From Aromatoleum toluvorans (GTDB lineage Bacteria; Pseudomonadota; Gammaproteobacteria; Burkholderiales; Rhodocyclaceae): a DNA stretch of 64,000 bases. Made by a program: the position numbers and the translations under genes. Shown here one piece after another: positions 28,875 to 36,869 of the stretch. The stretch spans positions 100,116 through 164,115 of the forward strand of contig NZ_WTVN01000005.1 of the NCBI RefSeq assembly GCF_012910905.1, written 5' to 3'. The notes beneath the pieces were generated by a model. That model saw nothing but the letters and a program-made list of their open reading frames with translations, did no database searches and had not been told where the DNA came from. Each line of letters starts with the position of its first letter. The stretch's first letter is position 1.

Positions 28875-31360
28875 GCCACTGCCTTGACCGCTGCGGCCGC
28901 CTGCGGCTCGATCTGCGCGAGCGCAGCGCGCAGGCCGAAGTCGTAGGGGAAGTCGTCGACGCGGATCACCTTGTCGCGCAGTTCGCCGCGGCGCCGGAGC
29001 ACGGCGAACTCGTCCGCGGTGATCACGCCGGCCTCCAGCGCGCGCTGCCAGACCGCATCGACGCCGCCGCCGACCAGCAGGCCCGGGTCGAAACGGCCTT
29101 CCTTCTGCGCACGGCGCACCTTGGCCTCGACCGGCTCGGCCGCGAGCGTCGCCGCCAGGGCGGCTTCGAGCGCACCGGCCGGTTCCTCGAGATCCGTCGG
29201 CAGATACACGTCCGAGGTGAGCCGGTCGCGCGTCGCCGACGGTTCGATCAGCAGCTTCGCGACCTCGTGCCCGAGCTGGTCGGACGGCACGACATAGGGC
29301 CGGCCGAGCGGGAACACGACGATGCGGCGCAGGAGCGTCGCGAAGAGCTTGTTCGGGAAGTTCGCGATCACGCCCTCGAACGCGTTCTGCGCCTTGAACA
29401 TGCAGTCCCAGATCGCCCAGTGCATCAGCGGCGCATCCGCGGCCTGCCGCCCTTCGGCCTCGTAGCGGCGCAGCACCGCCGAGGCGAGATACATCAGCGA
29501 CAGGATGTCGCCGAGGCGGGCGGAGAGCTTTTCCTTGCGCTTCAAGGCCCCGCCCATCGTGCCCATCGAGATGTCCGCGAGGAAGGCGAAGGCGGCCGAG
29601 AAGCGCGTGAGCTGCTGGTAGTAGCGCCGCGTTTCCGGCGCGACGTTCGCGGGCACGCCGACGAAATGCGAGCCGGTGATGCCCATCACCAGCGCACGCG
29701 CGGCGTTCGACACCGTGTAGCCGATGTGGCCCCAGAACGCCTTGTCGAAGGCACCGAGCACGTTGGCCTGCGCCGCGTGCATCTCGTCGAGCACGTAGGG
29801 ATGGCAGCGGATCGCGCCCTGTCCGAACAGGATCAGGCTGCGCGTGAGGATGTTCGCGCCCTCGACCGTGATGCCCACCGGGATCTGCTGGTAGGCGCGC
29901 CCGAGCATGTTCTGCGGGCCGAGGCAGATGCCCTTGCCGCCGATCACGTCCATGCCGTCATTGACGGTCTGGCGCGCGCGCTCGGTGACGTGGTACTTGA
30001 CGATTGCCGACACGACCGACGGTTTCTCGCCGAGGTCGATCGCGCCGGCCGTCATCACGCGCGCCGCGTCACTGAGATAGGTGTTCGCGCCGATGCGCGT
30101 GAGCGCCTCCTCGACGCCCTCGAAACGGCCGATCGCGGTCTTGAACTGGTAACGCACGCGGGCATAGGCGCCGACCGCGCGCGCGGTCATCTTCTGCATG
30201 CCGGTGTTGGAGCCCGGCAGCGAGATCGAGCGGCCCGCCGCGAGGCTCTCCATCAGCATGCGCCAGCCCTGCCCGGCCATCTTCGGCCCGCCGATGATGA
30301 AATCGAGCGGCATGAAGACATCCGTTCCGCGCACCGGTCCGTTCATCCAGATGCCGCTGAGCGGGGAGTGGCGGCGGCCGGTGTCGACGCCAGGATGCGC
30401 GGCCGGCACCAGCGCGCAGGTGATACCCAGGTCCGGCTCGGTGCCGAGCAGGCCGTCCGGGTCGTACAGGCGGAACGCCAGCCCGAACACCGTGCACACC
30501 GGCGCGAGCGTGATGTAGCGCTTGTCGAAGGACACGCGCATGCCCAGCACCTCGCGCCCCTGCCACTGCCCCTTGCACACCACGCCCGCGTCGGGGATCG
30601 ACGCCGCGTCCGATCCTGCCCACGGACTGGTCAGCGCGAAGGCCGGGATCTCCTGCCCCTTCGCGAGGCGCGGCAGGTAGTGCGACTTCTGCTCCGGCGT
30701 GCCGTAGTGCAGCAGCAGTTCCGCCGGCCCGAGCGAATTCGGCACCATCACCGTGATCGCCGGGGCGGAGGCGCGCGTCGACAGCTTGGTCACGACCTGC
30801 GAGTGCGCGTAGGCGGAGAAGCCCTTCCCGCCATACTCCTTCGGGATGATCATGCCGAGGAAGCCCTTGTCCTTGATGTACTGCCACACCTCGGGCGACA
30901 GGTCCTGGCGCAGGTTGTCCTGCCAGTCGTTCGTCAGACGGCACAGCTCGCTCGTCTCGTTGTCGAGGAAGGCGCGCTCCTCGGCCGTGAGTTTCGGCCA
31001 CGGATAGGCGAGCAGCTTCGACCACGCCGGCGCGCCGCGAAAGAGCTCGCCTTCCCACCACACGGTGCCGGCTTCCAGCGCGTCGCGCTCGGTCTGCGAC
31101 ATCGACGGCAGCGCCGCGCGGAAGGCGCGGAAGATGGGCGCCGTGACGAGCCCACGGCGCACCGGCTGCAGCAGGAAGATCGCCATCACGCCCGCATACA
31201 CCGCCAGCACGGCCGCGACCGCCATCAGCCCCCAGCCGCCCGCCCAGCCGGCCGCCGCCAGCCACGCGAAGCCGGCGCCCGCCCAGGCAAAAAGAGGCGC
31301 TCGCCCGTAGGCGAGTGCGATTGCCAAGGGAGGGAGCAAAGCGATGAACCACCAGATCAT
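28871..31360 (-). CDS. fadE: Acyl-CoA dehydrogenase FadE
   Basis: 829-aa long-form acyl-CoA dehydrogenase (E. coli FadE is 814 aa), performing the first, FAD-dependent step of beta-oxidation. Two N-terminal hydrophobic helices (WWFIALLPPLAIALAYG and MAVAAVLAVYAGVMAIFLL) give a membrane anchor. The central acyl-CoA dehydrogenase core contains FALTSPWAGSDAASIPDAG and the FAD-binding and catalytic region, followed by a DUF1974-type C-terminal domain. The start MIWWFIAL has GGAGACGACA upstream. First structural gene after the TetR regulator. Confidence 0.94.
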   Translation of the reverse strand: MIWWFIALLPPLAIALAYGRAPLFAWAGAGFAWLAAAGWAGGWGLMAVAAVLAVYAGVMAIFLLQPVRRGLVTAPIFRAFRAALPSMSQTERDALEAGTVWWEGELFRGAPAWSKLLAYPWPKLTAEERAFLDNETSELCRLTNDWQDNLRQDLSPEVWQYIKDKGFLGMIIPKEYGGKGFSAYAHSQVVTKLSTRASAPAITVMVPNSLGPAELLLHYGTPEQKSHYLPRLAKGQEIPAFALTSPWAGSDAASIPDAGVVCKGQWQGREVLGMRVSFDKRYITLAPVCTVFGLAFRLYDPDGLLGTEPDLGITCALVPAAHPGVDTGRRHSPLSGIWMNGPVRGTDVFMPLDFIIGGPKMAGQGWRMLMESLAAGRSISLPGSNTGMQKMTARAVGAYARVRYQFKTAIGRFEGVEEALTRIGANTYLSDAARVMTAGAIDLGEKPSVVSAIVKYHVTERARQTVNDGMDVIGGKGICLGPQNMLGRAYQQIPVGITVEGANILTRSLILFGQGAIRCHPYVLDEMHAAQANVLGAFDKAFWGHIGYTVSNAARALVMGITGSHFVGVPANVAPETRRYYQQLTRFSAAFAFLADISMGTMGGALKRKEKLSARLGDILSLMYLASAVLRRYEAEGRQAADAPLMHWAIWDCMFKAQNAFEGVIANFPNKLFATLLRRIVVFPLGRPYVVPSDQLGHEVAKLLIEPSATRDRLTSDVYLPTDLEEPAGALEAALAATLAAEPVEAKVRRAQKEGRFDPGLLVGGGVDAVWQRALEAGVITADEFAVLRRRGELRDKVIRVDDFPYDFGLRAALAQIEPQAAAAVKAVA

Positions 31361-31460
31361 TGTCGTCTCCTCGATCGTCTTGCCGATCTTCATCCAGGCC
31401 CGGCCGCCTCCGCTGGCGTCGCCGCGCTCTGCGGCGCGCTCGTCCGCCGGGCCGGACCGA

Positions 31461-32186
31461 TCAATCCTTGCGCGCCGCCGTCCTCGCGCCGCGCTTCGCC
31501 GGCCCCGCCGGCTCCTCGCCGTTGTTCTCCGCCCCCGGCAGCGGCGCGCGCAAGCCGCCGAGCAGGAAGGACATCAGCCGCGGCATCAGGCGCTCCGGGT
31601 CCGCGTCGTCGAACTGGCCGGCAAAGAGCTGCAGCGCGTCCGTGCCGGCGATCGCGTACGACATCGCCCCCATCATGAAGTGGAAGCGCCACAGGATCTC
31701 GTCCCGCGGCACGTCCGGCAGCGCGCGGTACAGCGCCGCGAGGAAGCGCTCGACCGCCTCCGCGTACTCCTCGGCGAGGAACTGGCGCACGAAGCCGTTC
31801 GGCTCGGTATAGGTTCGACCGAGCAGGCGCATGAAAGTGTGCCCGCCGTTCGTCGTGTCGGCCGCCATCTCCAGCGCCGTGCCGAAGAAGGCCTGCACGA
31901 TGCGGCTCGGCTTCAGCGGCGCACCGCCCGCTTCGGCCTCCAGCCGGTCGAGCGCCGCCAGCCGCCGGCGGTTGAGCTCGGTCAGCCGTCGCCGGAACAC
32001 CTCCTGGATCAGCGCGTCCTTCGTGCCGAAGTGGTAATTCACCGCGGCGATGTTGGCGCCGGCCTGCCCGGTGATCATGCGCATCGAGGTCGCCTCGAAA
32101 CCGTGCTCGACGAACAGCGCCTCGGCCGCATCGAGGATGCGGTCACGGGTTTCGGGGGCAGGTTGGCGATCGGTGGGTGCTCGCAT
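31461..32186 (-). CDS. TetR-family regulator of fatty-acid degradation
   Basis: 241-aa TetR regulator. The N-terminal helix-turn-helix (RDRILDAAEALFVEHGFEATSMRMITGQAGANIAAVNYHFGTKDALI) is textbook. The C-terminal ligand domain resembles the PsrA/FadR-type TetR regulators that sense acyl-CoA, with a Lys/Arg-rich tail. It is transcribed 100 bp upstream of fadE on the same strand, with a PsrA-like palindrome in front of its own start, which suggests autoregulation and control of the whole fad operon. Confidence 0.88.
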   Translation of the reverse strand: MRAPTDRQPAPETRDRILDAAEALFVEHGFEATSMRMITGQAGANIAAVNYHFGTKDALIQEVFRRRLTELNRRRLAALDRLEAEAGGAPLKPSRIVQAFFGTALEMAADTTNGGHTFMRLLGRTYTEPNGFVRQFLAEEYAEAVERFLAALYRALPDVPRDEILWRFHFMMGAMSYAIAGTDALQLFAGQFDDADPERLMPRLMSFLLGGLRAPLPGAENNGEEPAGPAKRGARTAARKD

Positions 32187-32200
32187 GACAGACCATGAAT

Positions 32201-32226
32201 CAAACGATTGTTTTAATCATACGTTT
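32201..32226. promoter_or_regulatory. PsrA-like operator in front of the TetR gene
   Basis: CAAAC-GATT-GTTTT fits the published PsrA consensus (G/C)AAAC-N2-4-GTTT(G/C) at all but the last base. It lies 15 bp upstream of the start codon. A further AAACG...CGTTT pair extends the palindrome. It probably overlaps the promoter. Confidence 0.6.
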
Positions 32227-32320
32227 CATTGATGGGAAGTCAAGAAATTCTGATCCGGCCTTGTGGCACGCCTCACCCGTGTCAGGAGCGCGAATCGGGC
32301 GCCCGTGCCGCAATTGCCGT

Positions 32321-33244
32321 TCAGCCCGATTGCGAGGGCATGCCACGGCGCTCGCTCCATTCGCGGGCGGTGCGTTCGAGGTGCTGCAGGAAGACCGCCG
32401 CGACCGGCGAGAGGCGCTTGCCGCGCGGATGCAGCGTGAACCAGCTCGACTGGAGCGGGAAACCGGCGACGTCGAGGATCGACAGCTGGTCGTCCGCGGG
32501 CCGGGCCGCCAGGGCGTGACGCGAGATCACGGCGAGGCCGAGACCGCCGGCGACCGCCTGCTTGATCGCCTCGTTGCTGCCGAGTTCGAGGCGCAGCGCA
32601 GGGGCGAAGGCGTTGCGCGCGAAGTGCGCGTCGCACGCGAGGCGCGTGCCGGAGCCGCGTTCGCGCAGGATGAAGCGCTCGGCGGCGAGGTCGCCGAGTT
32701 CGAGCGGCCGGCCCGCCAGCCGGTGCTCCTCCGGGGCGATCACGACGAGCGGGTTGGGCAGGAAGGCATGCCGTTCGAGGTCGAGGTTCTCGGGCGGCAT
32801 CGACATGATGTACAGGTCGTCGCGGTTTTCGCGCAGGCGGGCGGCAACGCCGTCGCGGTTGAGCACTTCGAGCGAGATGTCGATGTTCGGATGGTCCGCG
32901 CAGAATCTGCCCAGCAGGCGCGGCACGAAGTACTTCGCCGTGCTCACGAGCGCCACCCGCAGCCGCCCCCGCTCCAGCCCCTTCATCGCGTCGATCGTCT
33001 GCTCGAGCGCGAGCCACTCGTCGAGCATCGCCCGCGCGGTTTCGGCGAGCGCCTCGCCGGCCGCCGTCAGATGGAGGCGCTTGCCAACCTGTTCGTAGAG
33101 CGGCAGGCCGACGGCCTCGGCGAGCTCGCGCAACTGCATCGACACGGTGGGCTGCGTGACGTGGCAGGCCGCGGCGGCGGCGGTGACGCTGCCGTGCTCG
33201 GCGAGCGCCAGGAAGAGGCGCAGCTGGCGGAAGGTGGCATTCAT
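32321..33244 (-). CDS. LysR-family regulator, CbbR/CmpR-like
   Basis: 307-aa LysR regulator. N-terminal winged helix-turn-helix (FRQLRLFLALAEHGSVTAAAAACHVTQPTVSMQLRELAEAVGLPLYEQ), then a substrate-binding domain from about residue 90. MNATFRQLRLFLA is the typical CbbR/CmpR opening. It diverges from a carbonic anhydrase gene, so control of inorganic-carbon use is a reasonable inference. There is no clear Shine-Dalgarno before the ATG, and the start codon is the left edge of a palindrome. Confidence 0.88.
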   Translation of the reverse strand: MNATFRQLRLFLALAEHGSVTAAAAACHVTQPTVSMQLRELAEAVGLPLYEQVGKRLHLTAAGEALAETARAMLDEWLALEQTIDAMKGLERGRLRVALVSTAKYFVPRLLGRFCADHPNIDISLEVLNRDGVAARLRENRDDLYIMSMPPENLDLERHAFLPNPLVVIAPEEHRLAGRPLELGDLAAERFILRERGSGTRLACDAHFARNAFAPALRLELGSNEAIKQAVAGGLGLAVISRHALAARPADDQLSILDVAGFPLQSSWFTLHPRGKRLSPVAAVFLQHLERTAREWSERRGMPSQSG

Positions 33245-33259
33245 AGAGTTTTATCTATG
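33242..33259. promoter_or_regulatory. LysR-type palindrome overlapping the regulator start codon
   Basis: CATAGA and TCTATG flank 6 bases, giving the ATAG...CTAT dyad usual for LysR boxes. It includes the start codon of the LysR gene. The stretch from here to the carbonic anhydrase gene (33260-33351) is markedly AT-rich against the rest of the window and should carry the divergent promoters. Confidence 0.5.
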
Positions 33260-33351
33260 CACATCATCACGAGTATCGATTATTTATTATTTTTACCTCT
33301 CGGTAACATCACGGCTAACGTCAATTGTCAGCAGCCGAGCTGCGCCCCTCC

Positions 33352-34026
33352 ATGAAAACCCATACGTCCGAAACCCAGGCCACCGTCACCCCCGCGCTTG
33401 CGCTGCAGTTCCTCAGGGAGGGCAACGCACGCTTCGTGAACAACCTGCGCATGAGCCGCGACCTGTTGCAGCAAGCCAACGCGACACGCGACGGCCAGTG
33501 GCCGTTCGCCACCATCGTCAGCTGCATCGACAGCCGCACTTCGGCCGAGCTCATCTTCGACCAGGGCCTGGGCGACATCTTCTCCGTGCGCATCGCCGGC
33601 AACGTGATCAACACCGACATCATCGGCAGCCTCGAATTCGCGTGCCACGTGGCCGGGTCGAAGCTCATCGTGGTGCTCGGCCACACCTCGTGCGGCGCCA
33701 TCAAGGGCGCGTGCGACCACGTGGAGCTGGGCAGCCTGACCGAGCTGCTGTCGAAGATCCAGCCGGCCGTGTACGAGGAGAGCCGGACCCCGGATCCGGC
33801 GCAGCGCAACTCGAAGAACATCGCGTTCGTCGAGAACGTGGCCGACCTGAACGTGCGCCGCTCGGTGCGCTCGATCGTGAACCGCAGCTACATCCTCGAG
33901 CACATGATCGGCGCCGGCAAGGTGGGCATCATCGGCGGCAAACACGACCTGGCCAGTGGCGAGGTGACGTTCTTCGACGACACCTGGTTGCACGACAACA
34001 CGTCGCTGCAGTTCATCGCCGGCTAG
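33352..34026 (+). CDS. Beta-class carbonic anhydrase
   Basis: 224-aa beta carbonic anhydrase interconverting CO2 and bicarbonate. Zinc ligands are visible: Cys58 and the Asp60-x-Arg62 dyad in VSCIDSR, then His111 and Cys114 in LGHTSCGAIKG. I use the ATG; the longer frame begins with TTG and has no better ribosome site. Its divergent LysR neighbour is CbbR-like, suggesting expression tied to CO2 supply. The last 14 bases overlap the end of the convergent endonuclease/phosphatase gene. Confidence 0.92.
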   Translation: MKTHTSETQATVTPALALQFLREGNARFVNNLRMSRDLLQQANATRDGQWPFATIVSCIDSRTSAELIFDQGLGDIFSVRIAGNVINTDIIGSLEFACHVAGSKLIVVLGHTSCGAIKGACDHVELGSLTELLSKIQPAVYEESRTPDPAQRNSKNIAFVENVADLNVRRSVRSIVNRSYILEHMIGAGKVGIIGGKHDLASGEVTFFDDTWLHDNTSLQFIAG

Positions 34027-34813
34027 CGCCGCCGCCGGGCTGGCCGAACGCGAGCCGTGCCGTGACCGGAAAGTGGTCGGAGGGATAAAGCCGGCCCGCG
34101 CACCACGTGTCGGCACCGGCCGCATCGGTGCGAAAGTGCGGCGAGGCAAGGATCCAGTCGACGGCCTCGCGCACCGGGGCGCGGCCGTAGTCGTGATAGG
34201 TGCCGACGGCCGTTCCCGCCTCCTCCAGCACTTCCCGCAGCGCGCCGGCGGCGGTCAGCTCGCGGAACGGGACCGAATCGCGTTCGGCGTTGAAGTCACC
34301 GGTGACGATCAGGCCCTCGTCCGGCGGCAGCGCCTGTGCCCAGTCGCGCAGCTGCCGCGCCGACTCCTCGCGCGCCGTGCCCTGGTAGTCGAAGTGCGTG
34401 TTGAGGAAGGTGAAGGGACACCCGCTGCCGTCGCGCGGTGCGAGCCGCACCCAGCTCGCGGTGCGCGGATAGGCCGCCCCCCAGGATTGGCGTCCCGGCG
34501 TTTCGGGCTCGTCGGCAAGCCAGAAGTGGCCGCGCGCGCGTTCCGCGAAGGCGGAGCGACGGTACAGCAACGGCGCCATTTCGATCGCGGAATCGCCGTC
34601 GCCCTGCCGCTGCACGCCGACGAACTCATAGTCCGGCAGCGCCGCGCGCACGTAGGCAGCCTGCTCGTCGTCGCGGCACTCCTGCAGGCCCAGCAGATCA
34701 GGGTCGAAGGCGCGGATGCGCTCGATCACGAGCGCCTTGCGCCGCGCCCACGCGTGCTCTCCGTCCGGCGCCGAGGCGCAGCGGATATTGAAGGACATCA
34801 CCCTGAGTTGCAT
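34013..34813 (-). CDS. Endonuclease/exonuclease/phosphatase-family protein
   Basis: 266-aa EEP-fold protein. Family motifs in order are MSFNIRC (Asn), LLGLQECRDDE (Glu, metal), LNTHFDYQG, VTGDFNAERDS (Asp-Asn) and YPSDHFPV (Asp-His). No signal peptide, so it is cytoplasmic if this start is right. The start with GGAGG upstream is convincing; 26 further codons are open but Arg/Pro rich. It could act on nucleic acid or on a phosphoester or sphingolipid; the sequence does not decide this. Confidence 0.88.
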   Translation of the reverse strand: MQLRVMSFNIRCASAPDGEHAWARRKALVIERIRAFDPDLLGLQECRDDEQAAYVRAALPDYEFVGVQRQGDGDSAIEMAPLLYRRSAFAERARGHFWLADEPETPGRQSWGAAYPRTASWVRLAPRDGSGCPFTFLNTHFDYQGTAREESARQLRDWAQALPPDEGLIVTGDFNAERDSVPFRELTAAGALREVLEEAGTAVGTYHDYGRAPVREAVDWILASPHFRTDAAGADTWCAGRLYPSDHFPVTARLAFGQPGGGASRR

Positions 34814-34953
34814 GGCCACCTCCGCGACGGTCCCGCGATGCGCATCCGGCCGGGGCCGCTTCGGGCACCTGCTGCCTGGATCACGCCTCATCGGGGTCCG
34901 ATTGCGATAGTCTAGGCGCTGTCACACCACTTTCACGCGATCGAGGCGGCCAG

Positions 34954-35073
34954 ATGATCGATGCAGCGATGCTTGCCGGCGAGGCGGCCGGGCAGCGCCC
35001 GCGCGCGGCCCCCTGTCCGCACGGCGGCGGCACGCCGATCCCGCCCGGCGCGGACCCGGCGGAAGACGACTGA
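34954..35073 (+). CDS. Possible 39-aa leader ORF coupled to the ABC gene
   Basis: A short open frame (MIDAAMLAGEAAGQRPRAAP..., ending in PGADPAEDD) begins with an ATG that has GAGG 8-11 bases upstream. It stops as TGATG on the start of the ABC-type gene. The coupling is what would be expected of a real translated leader. There is no homology I can name, the composition is Pro/Gly/Ala rich, and it could be chance in GC-rich DNA. The rest of the 259-bp gap between the EEP and ABC genes shows nothing recognisable. Confidence 0.35.
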   Translation: MIDAAMLAGEAAGQRPRAAPCPHGGGTPIPPGADPAEDD

Positions 35074-36869
35074 TGCTGCCCGCCGAACTGCCGCCGGAAT
35101 CCCGGCCCGCGTCGCCGAGCCACGCGGTGCGGCAGTTCGCCCGCCTTGCGCTGCCTTACTGGAAGTCCGAGCGGCGCTGGCGCATCGGGGGCATGACCTT
35201 GCTGTTCCTGCTGCTCACGATCGGGCAGGTCGTGCTGGTGATGTGGACGAGCTACTGGAACCGCGCCTTCTTCGACGCGCTCGAAGCCCGCTCGCTCGAC
35301 GCGCTGCTGCAGCAGATCCTCACCTTCACGCTGATCCTCGCGCTGACGATGGCCGTCACCGCGTGGCACATGCACGTGAAGCGCTGGCTGCAGCTCGACT
35401 GGCGGCGCTGGCTCACCGCAAACCTCGTCGACCAGTGGATGACACGCTCGCACCACTATCGCCTGCAGTTCATCAAGGGCGAACACGACAACCCCGACCA
35501 GCGCATCGCCGAGGACATCCGCATCGCCACCGAGGCGGCGGTCAGCCTTGCGCATTCGCTGACCTACTCGCTGCTCGTCGGCTGGGGCTTCATCGCGATC
35601 CTCGCGGAAGTCTCGGGCAGCGCACCGATCCCCGGCAGCGAGCTGGAGGTTCCCGGCTACATGGTGTTGCTGGCCTTCGCCTACGCGGGCGGCGGCGCGA
35701 CGATCGGCTACCTGCTGGGGCGCCCGCTGGTGCGCGCGACGAACCGGCTGCAGAGCCTGGAGGCGAACCTGCGCTTCAGCCTCGCGCGGGCGCGCGAGAA
35801 CGCCGAGGCGATCGCGCTGACGCACGGCGAGCGCATGGAACGGCGCGGCGCCGTGCAGCGCTTCGGCGACGTCGCACGCGGCTGGAACCGCCAGACGCTG
35901 GCCTACCTCGGCATCGTCTCGTTCTCGACCGCCTACGGCAACCTGATGCCGATCTTCCCCATCCTCGTCGCCGCACCGCAGTTCATCGCCGGCGCGCTGA
36001 CGCTGGGCGGCCTGATGCAGTCGGCGCAGGCCTTCGAGCGGCTGGCCTCGGCGCTGTCGTGGCCGATCGACAAGCTGGGCGAGATCGCGATGTGGCGCAC
36101 GTCCGCGGGCCGCGTCGTGAACCTGCACGAAGACATGCTGCGCCTGGACGTCATCGACGGCGCGAGCGAAACGGCGCAGGTCAGGATCGGGTATACGACG
36201 CGGCCGGAACTGCACCTGCAGGGCCTGACGCTGGTCACGCCGGGCGGCGAGCCGCTGATCCGCAACCTGGACCTGCGCGTGCGGCGCGGCGAGCGCATCC
36301 TGATCGTGGGCGACGCGCACGTGACGCTCGCGCTGTTCAAGGCGGTGGCGGGACTGTGGCCATGGGGCAGCGGCAAAATCAACCTGCCCGAAGGCCAGGA
36401 GGTGGCATTCCTGCCGCAGCGCCCCTTCCTGCCGGCCAGCACGCTGCGCACGGTGCTGTGCTACCCGCACCCGCCCGAACGCTATGCGACGCCGGATCTG
36501 TACCGCGCGCTCGAATGCGCGGGCATCGACTGGCTCGCCCCCCGGCTCGACGAGGCCGACGACTGGAACCACGTGCTGCCACTGCGCGCGCAGCAACGCC
36601 TGAGCACCGCCCGACTGTTCCTGCAGCGTCCCGCCTGGGTATTCCTCGAAGACACGACCGACGCCTTCGACCCCAAGGGCGAAGCGCGCATCATGGAAAT
36701 GCTGCACCACGAGATGCCCGACATGAGCCTGCTGTCGGTGATGCGGCACAGCGGGCTGGCACATTTCTTCCACCGGCGCATCGAGCTGCACCGCGGCAGC
36801 ACGGATGGCGCGGCAGAAGCGTCCCCGGTGCTCGCCCCGGCCGCCCCCTCAGCCGAACTCGGACGCTAG
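35073..36869 (+). CDS. ABC transporter permease fused to a degenerate ATPase domain (SbmA/YddA-like)
   Basis: 598 aa with the layout of the SbmA/BacA-YddA (ABCD-type) family. About six transmembrane helices occupy residues 20-310 (for example GGMTLLFLLLTIGQVVLVMW, ILALTMAVTAWH, LLVGWGFIAILAEV), followed by a C-terminal nucleotide-binding domain. The fold is readable (ERILIVGD, GLWPWG, FLPQRPFLP, QQRLSTARLFLQRPAWVFL), but the catalytic motifs are lost. Walker A has no GK[S/T] (GDAHVTLALFK, about 413-423). The LSGGE signature reads LPLRA (502-506). Walker B ends LED rather than LDE, and the H-loop reads VMRHS. The frame is intact throughout, so it is a pseudo-ATPase rather than a decayed gene. 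Its end overlaps a GH5 gene by 21 bp. Confidence 0.88.
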   Translation: MLPAELPPESRPASPSHAVRQFARLALPYWKSERRWRIGGMTLLFLLLTIGQVVLVMWTSYWNRAFFDALEARSLDALLQQILTFTLILALTMAVTAWHMHVKRWLQLDWRRWLTANLVDQWMTRSHHYRLQFIKGEHDNPDQRIAEDIRIATEAAVSLAHSLTYSLLVGWGFIAILAEVSGSAPIPGSELEVPGYMVLLAFAYAGGGATIGYLLGRPLVRATNRLQSLEANLRFSLARARENAEAIALTHGERMERRGAVQRFGDVARGWNRQTLAYLGIVSFSTAYGNLMPIFPILVAAPQFIAGALTLGGLMQSAQAFERLASALSWPIDKLGEIAMWRTSAGRVVNLHEDMLRLDVIDGASETAQVRIGYTTRPELHLQGLTLVTPGGEPLIRNLDLRVRRGERILIVGDAHVTLALFKAVAGLWPWGSGKINLPEGQEVAFLPQRPFLPASTLRTVLCYPHPPERYATPDLYRALECAGIDWLAPRLDEADDWNHVLPLRAQQRLSTARLFLQRPAWVFLEDTTDAFDPKGEARIMEMLHHEMPDMSLLSVMRHSGLAHFFHRRIELHRGSTDGAAEASPVLAPAAPSAELGR

